Source: IDS-8 sp040902105
Lineage (GTDB): Bacteria; Pseudomonadota; Gammaproteobacteria; Steroidobacterales; Woeseiaceae
DNA length: 64,000 nt
Direction: 5' to 3'
NCBI GenBank assembly: GCA_040902105.1
Contig: JBBDXW010000074.1
Span: forward strand, 124,001 to 188,000
Under the pieces are notes generated by a model that saw only the letters and a list, made by a program, of their open reading frames with translations, was not told the DNA's origin and searched no databases. Positions 59,261 to 64,000 of the stretch are shown piece by piece; within the stretch, counting starts at the first letter, position 1; every line of letters begins with the position of its first letter. The position numbers were made by a program, and so were the translations under genes.

Positions 59261-62014
59261 ATGAGCACCTACTGCCATCCCGGCGCATCCGCGTCACGGT
59301 TAATCAGAACTGGTTTGTTCTCACTTGCAATCCTGCTGCCCGCCGGCTGGAGTACCGTTGCAGAAGCGCAAACGGCAGAGGACGTTATTGAAGAAATCGT
59401 CGTACAAGGCTACCGGGGCAGCCTGAGAGCATCTCTCAACCAGAAGAAAAACGAAACCGGCGCAGTCGACGTTATCATCGCCGAAGACATTGCCGATTTC
59501 CCCGATTTGAATCTCGCCGAGTCCTTGCAGCGAATTCCAGGGGTCGCGATTACACGCGCTGGAGGCGAGGGGCGCCAGGTAACTGTTCGGGGCCTCGGAC
59601 CGGCTTTTACGACAACTCGTATAAACGGGATGGAAGCGTTGTCCACAGGGGGGTTCACGGACTCGCTGGGCGGCGCCAATCGCACTCGCGGATTCGACTT
59701 CAATTCCTTCGATTCGGAGCTGTTCAACAGACTGGCCGTCTACAAGACGTCCTCTGCGGAACTGGAGGAAGGCGGACTCGGGGCTACCCTCGACCTGCAG
59801 ACCGCTCGCCCGTTCGATTTCGACGGCTTGACGCTGGCTGCCTCCGGCCAGCTGGGCTACAACGACCGTTCCGAAGAAAGCGATCCGCGCGCGTCATTCC
59901 TCATCAGCAACACTTTTGCGGACGGGAAGTTCGGCGCGTTGTTCTCTGTCGCTATGAGCGAAAGGAATATTCGTGACGAGGGCAGCAGCACCGTTCGCTG
60001 GTCGAATGGTGAGGATTTCGGGTCCGTAAACGGCAGCATCCTGGTGCCTGCAATCGACCCTGACCACGAAGTAAATCAGGCCTGGCACCCGCGCATTCCG
60101 CGCTTCGACTCCTATTTGCAGGAGACCGAGCGCCTTGGCGTGAGCGGCGCGCTGCAATTCCGTCCAGGCGACAACACCTCGATCAATCTCGATTTGTTGC
60201 AGTCGCAAAGCGAAACCACCCGCGACGAAGCGTTCATACAGGCCGCGCTGAACAATGGTACTGCGGTAGGCGCCACGGGCATAAGCAACTATGTCATTCG
60301 CAATGATGCGATTGTTTCCGGTGACTTCAGCAACGCGACATTTCTGACAGAACGACGGCACGATGAACTCGAGGTCGATTTTTCACAGTACGTACTTTCG
60401 CTGGAACATTCGTTCACCGATGCAGTTCGCATTGAGGCCCTTGCGGGAACCGCGGAATCGGAATTTGACAATCCGGTACAGCGTTATGCAATCCTGCAGA
60501 AGAATGGCGACTTCAGCTACGACATGTCGGGTAGCGAAGGAGCGATCTTCGACTTTGGGCCGCAAGCAGGCGATCCGGACGGCTGGATCGTTTCCAATCT
60601 CCGCAAGCGCGAGCCTTTTACAAAGAACACGCTCGATGTAGGAGAGTTGAAACTGGCCTATGACCTGAACGAAAACTTTACGATCAAAGGCGGTATCAGC
60701 CGGAAGACCTACGACTTCGAGACGACTACGGCATTTATGGTGAACGAAGGAAACAACGGCATTGTAGGCGTGATCGGTTCGGACCTGCTGGTGAATTATG
60801 ACGCCGGCCCGTTGGGATCATGGGCGGCGCCGAACCTCGATGAATTCGACGAGCAGTTTGGATTCTATGGTGACAGTGGCGTGTTTGAGACCAATACCGA
60901 CTTCCGGCTGCAGGATACGTTCACGGTCGAAGAAGAAACCGATGGCGTTTTTCTGCAGGTCGACTTTCAGTTCGATCTGGGCGTGCCGATTCGCGGCAAT
61001 GCCGGCGCCCGGGACTTCACGACAAAGCAACGGTCAACCGGTATCGCCAATCTCGCCGATGGCTCGATAGCCGCGGACGTAGAATACTCCGATACGCTGC
61101 CATCGCTGAACCTGGTGGCAGATTTGACCGACGAGGTGCTGCTTCGCTTCAGCTACGCGGAAGTCATCAATCGGCCGACCATGCAGCAGCTGAGACCGGT
61201 AGCTTCAGTATCGGTCGCTGGCAGTAACCGGACCGTAAACGGAAACAACCCGGGACTTGGGCCGACGCTGGCCGATACTTACGATTTCTCCATCGAGTGG
61301 TACTTTGCCGAAGATTCCCTCCTGGCGCTTGCGTTATTCCGAAAAGAAATCGGCAGTTTCGTGCAAAACGTGGCACAGAACATTCCGTACACGGAAACCG
61401 GATTGCCATTGCAGCAGGCTATTGACGCCTGCAATTCCAGTGCTTTCGGCTACGGGCCGGACTGCAACGAGAATCTCGCCTGGAATGTCAATGCGCCCGG
61501 CAACAGCCCGGGTGGTGACCTTGACGGCTTCGAACTCAGCTATCAGCAGCCGTTCACGTTCCTGCCCGGCATCTGGAGCAACTTTGGCGTTATTGCCAAT
61601 TACACATATGTCAATGCGGAGATCGACTATCTAGGGGTGTCCGACGGCGTCACGGCGGTCGTGAGGCCCGACGAATCGCTGATAAACCTGTCGGAAAACA
61701 CGAGCAATTTCACTGTCTATTACGAGGATGAAACGCTAAGCGCCAGGGTCTCGGTAGCGGATCGTGACGATTACCTCACCAACGTTCCAGGCAGAAACGG
61801 AACCTTTGTCGAGAGTACACGGGGCACGACGAATCTCGATTTTTCCGCAGGATACAGGATCAATGATCAGTTCCGGATTACTTTCGAGGGCCTGAACCTG
61901 ACAGACGAAGCGGAAAACCAGAGGCTTGACGTGACCGAGGTGCCTTCAGATGTGGTTTCCTACTTCCACGAAACCGGTCGACAGTTTTTCCTCGGTGTGC
62001 GCTATACCTACTGA
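59261..62014 (+). CDS. TonB-dependent receptor, carbohydrate type
   Basis: 917 residues with a signal peptide (ends near STVAEAQT), TonB-box region EDVIEEIVVQGYRGSL, plug domain (NLAESLQRIPGVAITRAGGEGRQVTVRGLGP in parts, ending with FTTTRINGMEAL) and a beta-barrel ending in FLGVRYTY. The YRGSLRASLNQKK variant is characteristic of receptors for oligosaccharides in Proteobacteria polysaccharide loci. It lies upstream of a pectate lyase and downstream of KDG genes, so it likely imports oligogalacturonides. It is controlled by the operator at 59146. Confidence 0.92.
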   Translation: MSTYCHPGASASRLIRTGLFSLAILLPAGWSTVAEAQTAEDVIEEIVVQGYRGSLRASLNQKKNETGAVDVIIAEDIADFPDLNLAESLQRIPGVAITRAGGEGRQVTVRGLGPAFTTTRINGMEALSTGGFTDSLGGANRTRGFDFNSFDSELFNRLAVYKTSSAELEEGGLGATLDLQTARPFDFDGLTLAASGQLGYNDRSEESDPRASFLISNTFADGKFGALFSVAMSERNIRDEGSSTVRWSNGEDFGSVNGSILVPAIDPDHEVNQAWHPRIPRFDSYLQETERLGVSGALQFRPGDNTSINLDLLQSQSETTRDEAFIQAALNNGTAVGATGISNYVIRNDAIVSGDFSNATFLTERRHDELEVDFSQYVLSLEHSFTDAVRIEALAGTAESEFDNPVQRYAILQKNGDFSYDMSGSEGAIFDFGPQAGDPDGWIVSNLRKREPFTKNTLDVGELKLAYDLNENFTIKGGISRKTYDFETTTAFMVNEGNNGIVGVIGSDLLVNYDAGPLGSWAAPNLDEFDEQFGFYGDSGVFETNTDFRLQDTFTVEEETDGVFLQVDFQFDLGVPIRGNAGARDFTTKQRSTGIANLADGSIAADVEYSDTLPSLNLVADLTDEVLLRFSYAEVINRPTMQQLRPVASVSVAGSNRTVNGNNPGLGPTLADTYDFSIEWYFAEDSLLALALFRKEIGSFVQNVAQNIPYTETGLPLQQAIDACNSSAFGYGPDCNENLAWNVNAPGNSPGGDLDGFELSYQQPFTFLPGIWSNFGVIANYTYVNAEIDYLGVSDGVTAVVRPDESLINLSENTSNFTVYYEDETLSARVSVADRDDYLTNVPGRNGTFVESTRGTTNLDFSAGYRINDQFRITFEGLNLTDEAENQRLDVTEVPSDVVSYFHETGRQFFLGVRYTY

Positions 62015-62107
62015 GACAGTTGTCGATCCTGCTATGAAGGAACGTGGCGGAATTTTTTCCGTCGCATGAGTCTGGCGGTCAGATCCCGGCGAAATGTGCT
62101 GGAATCG

Positions 62108-62950
62108 TTATCGTCGGGAGCGCGTTGCAGCGACGGCCCTGCATGAAATGCGTCCGTCGGCGCCGAACCTTACCTGAGCCGTCTGACCTGGAACAATGTC
62201 GTGAATGCCGGTCGTTTGTCCGGTCGCGACTGTCGTGCCGGCCTGCAGCGGCCGACCGCGCCTGGCCGCAAGTTCAAGCATGAATTGCAGTGATCGTATC
62301 GGGCCGCCAGTGAGCTTGAACGCACCGCCTTTGCCGACGCTCTTGCCTTCGATAAAAGCTTCACAGGACATACTGTCAAGGCTGCGCGAGCGCCAGTCCT
62401 TTATTGATGGTCCAACAATGAGCCCGCTATTGTTGCCAAAGTCGGAGGCAATGGCGGCCGGTCCGAGTGTGTTGATGGTTTTGAGCGGACTGCTTGCCAT
62501 TTCGACGCCGATGCGGAGGTCGCGCATCATGTCGGCCGCTTCGTCGCGCGTCCATTTCAATTTGTCCTGTGGCGCGTCGACGTTTACTACTATGACGAAT
62601 TCTGCTTCGATGGCGGCGAAGCCGCCGGCATATACGGGCAACTCCAGCGGCTGTTCGGAGTCGATGTAACGGATAGTCTTGCGGAAGATCGGGCCGGCGA
62701 GCCGGTCCGACTTGAAACGCTTTTCGAGAGAGGGTGGAATTCGGCCGACCTTCCAGCCGCCAATGCCGTCCGGCCAGAGGTCGATGGCGGCGTCCTGGCA
62801 ACGGTACGCTGTATCCAGGTCGGGCGGGAGTTTGCCGGGGTAGTCCGCCAGCGGCTCTGAGGTCAGCCGCGCTGCGACGAAGCTGGCGGCGATTGCCTGC
62901 ACCTCGGCATCGCCGACGAGGCGTCGCTGTCGACCGGTTTCAGCTTTCAT
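62108..62950 (-). CDS. 2-keto-4-pentenoate hydratase-like protein
   Basis: 280 residues, the size of the MhpD/FAA-hydrolase-fold family. Visible motifs: WKVGRIPPSLEKRF near residue 66 and AGGFAAIEAEFVIVVN with the Glu-x-Glu metal ligands, then INTLGPAAIASDFGNNSGLIVG. In aromatic meta-cleavage pathways it hydrates 2-hydroxypenta-2,4-dienoate. Here it stands alone between two pectin-locus genes and in the opposite direction, so its role is unclear; a 2-keto-3-deoxy sugar acid or a dehydrated product is conceivable. Confidence 0.82.
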   Translation of the reverse strand: MKAETGRQRRLVGDAEVQAIAASFVAARLTSEPLADYPGKLPPDLDTAYRCQDAAIDLWPDGIGGWKVGRIPPSLEKRFKSDRLAGPIFRKTIRYIDSEQPLELPVYAGGFAAIEAEFVIVVNVDAPQDKLKWTRDEAADMMRDLRIGVEMASSPLKTINTLGPAAIASDFGNNSGLIVGPSIKDWRSRSLDSMSCEAFIEGKSVGKGGAFKLTGGPIRSLQFMLELAARRGRPLQAGTTVATGQTTGIHDIVPGQTAQVRFGADGRISCRAVAATRSRR

Positions 62951-63016
62951 AGGCGACTCACGATAGGCCGTTCATTGCACCCTGGACTTGGGATTGTATA
63001 TGGTTCAAGCTAGTTT

Positions 63017-63030
63017 GGAAACCGGTGTCA
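63017..63030. promoter_or_regulatory. imperfect LacI-type operator upstream of pectate lyase
   Basis: GGAAACCGGTGTCA: the right half equals that of TGACACCGGTGTCA before the TonB receptor, the left half differs at three positions. It lies 50 bases before the lyase start. Similarity and position support a shared regulator. Confidence 0.55.
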
Positions 63031-63082
63031 TTTTCTCGGCCGGAGACCCGCTGGAACATCTGCCTGGGAGGTGAAAACGCCA

Positions 63083-64000
63083 ATGAAACAGGGACTTGCT
63101 CTACGCAGAAGCTTGTGGTCCGGGTTCGATTTACGGTCCGCCATCGTCCTCTCCGTGGTGCTCGCAACCGGCCCTGCGCCCGCCGCGCAGGAAACGGCGG
63201 CGTTTCCCGGCGCGGTCGGCTGGGCGGCGTCAACGGCGGGCGGACGCGGCGGCGAAATACTGCGCGTCAGCAATTTGCAGGACCGAGGTCCGGGATCCCT
63301 GCACGCGGCGCTGTCGCAGGAGGGTCCACGGATAATCGTGTTCGAGGTCGGCGGCGCGATCGACCTGAAGCGCAAGACACTGCGCGTCGAGAGCCCGTAC
63401 GTGACGATTGCCGGGCAGACCGCGCCATCTCCGGGAATCACGATCATTCGCGGCGGACTGGACGTCGCCACGCACGACGTTGTCATCCAGCATATTCGCG
63501 TTCGTCCGGGGGAGGCCGGCGCGGCGAAAGGCAGCGATTGGGGAGAGGACGCGATTTCGACTGCATCCGCTTACAACCTTATTGTGGATCATTGCTCGCT
63601 GACGTGGGCGACCGACGAAAACCTGTCCGCCAGCGGCCCTCGCTTTACCGGCGAGTCGCCGGATGACTGGCGTCGCGGCACGTCGCATCGCATTACCTAT
63701 AGTCATAACATCATTGCCGAGGGGCTTGCTCACTCGACACATCCGAAGTTCGAACATTCCAAGGGCTCGCTGATTCATGACAACATCAGCGACATTCTCA
63801 TTTATGGAAACCTGTACGCGCACAACTACGAGCGCAATCCGCAATTCAAAGGCGGCGTGCACGGCGCGATCGTCAACAACTTTATTTTCGACCCCGGGCA
63901 ACGGGCAGTGCATTACAACCTCATGGCACTCGAATGGGGCGACGTGCCGTTCGAAGTCGGGAAGATGACTGCGGTCGGCAATGTATTGCGCGCCGGGCCG
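63083..64000 (+). CDS. family 1 pectate lyase, 3' end beyond the window
   Basis: The frame from ATG 63083 (GGGAGG ten bases upstream) is open to the last base, giving 306 visible residues. A long signal peptide (LRSAIVLSVVLATGPAPAAQ) is followed by the lyase start FPGAVGWAASTAGGRGGEIL, and right-handed beta-helix motifs: NLQDRGPGSLHAAL, VTIAGQTAPSPGI, IVDHCSLTWATDENL and HNIIAEGLAHSTHPK. It cleaves polygalacturonate by beta-elimination, secreted to the periplasm or outside. It is the pectin-degrading entry point that explains the KDG genes and the TonB receptor nearby. Confidence 0.9.
   Translation, partial: MKQGLALRRSLWSGFDLRSAIVLSVVLATGPAPAAQETAAFPGAVGWAASTAGGRGGEILRVSNLQDRGPGSLHAALSQEGPRIIVFEVGGAIDLKRKTLRVESPYVTIAGQTAPSPGITIIRGGLDVATHDVVIQHIRVRPGEAGAAKGSDWGEDAISTASAYNLIVDHCSLTWATDENLSASGPRFTGESPDDWRRGTSHRITYSHNIIAEGLAHSTHPKFEHSKGSLIHDNISDILIYGNLYAHNYERNPQFKGGVHGAIVNNFIFDPGQRAVHYNLMALEWGDVPFEVGKMTAVGNVLRAGP

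Noticed and set aside
1..64000. CRISPR arrays, tRNA or rRNA genes, intact insertion sequences
   Set aside because: No regularly spaced direct repeats, no cloverleaf or rRNA-like sequence and no transposase gene were seen.

Overview
The window is a high-GC, gene-dense chromosomal stretch from a free-living heterotrophic gammaproteobacterium. The evidence for that is indirect: TonB-dependent receptors, a P-II protein, the PrkA-YeaH-SpoVR cassette, IcmF, sodium-coupled symporters, and REP-type intergenic repeats of the GTAGGAGCCCGCC family. I cannot name the genus. No tRNA, rRNA, CRISPR array, intact insertion sequence or phage was seen.

Layout. (1) 1-5.1 kb: end of a tyrosine/homogentisate degradation unit (fumarylacetoacetate hydrolase, hmgA), then a macrodomain protein, homocysteine methyltransferase, P-II and a short-chain dehydrogenase. 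(2) 5.2-8.0 kb: a small toxin-antitoxin island with an intact RES/Xre pair and its operator, a frameshifted hicA beside an intact hicB, a frameshifted second hicB fragment and a frameshifted HEAT-like gene. (3) 8.0-16.8 kb: a LuxR regulator, isovaleryl-CoA dehydrogenase, a methylcrotonyl-CoA carboxylase beta-type subunit, an HSDL2-like dehydrogenase, an ACAD10/11-like phosphotransferase, GNAT, MaoC hydratase, YceI and a crotonase. (4) 16.9-29.5 kb: a TetR regulator divergent from fused isobutyryl-CoA mutase icmF, with a perfect palindrome between them. These are followed by thioesterase, thiolase, FadJ-like enzyme, enoyl-CoA hydratase, acyl-CoA dehydrogenase and a beta-hydroxyacid dehydrogenase. 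Two back-to-back MITE-like elements separate icmF from the rest.

(5) 29.6-33.6 kb: a thiamine salvage operon behind a TPP riboswitch: outer-membrane receptor, thiamine-binding protein, PnuT-like transporter and a putative thiamine kinase. (6) 33.6-34.3 kb: decayed hipA and doxX fragments. (7) 34.3-39.0 kb: spoVR-yeaH-prkA. (8) 39.5-46.3 kb: glyoxalase II-like hydrolase, a large M16 peptidase, an SRPBCC/ArsR divergent pair and a SLC13 permease. (9) 46.3-48.8 kb: gene remnants leading into an oxidoreductase-GNAT fusion whose first two thirds are visibly AT-richer. (10) 48.8-56.4 kb: an orphan CoxL-like molybdenum hydroxylase subunit, a two-gene sodium:solute symporter, a CDF exporter, hpt and an alanine/glycine symporter.

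(11) 56.5-64 kb: a polysaccharide (probably pectin) utilisation region: KDPG aldolase, KDG kinase, a lipoprotein, a carbohydrate-type TonB receptor, a 2-keto-4-pentenoate hydratase-like enzyme and a family-1 pectate lyase that runs off the window. Four palindromes with an ACCGGT core (three perfect, one imperfect) lie at the promoters here and suggest a LacI-family regulon whose regulator is not in the window. Three REPIN-type inverted repeat pairs (17.7, 28.5, 51.2 kb) lie in intergenic gaps.
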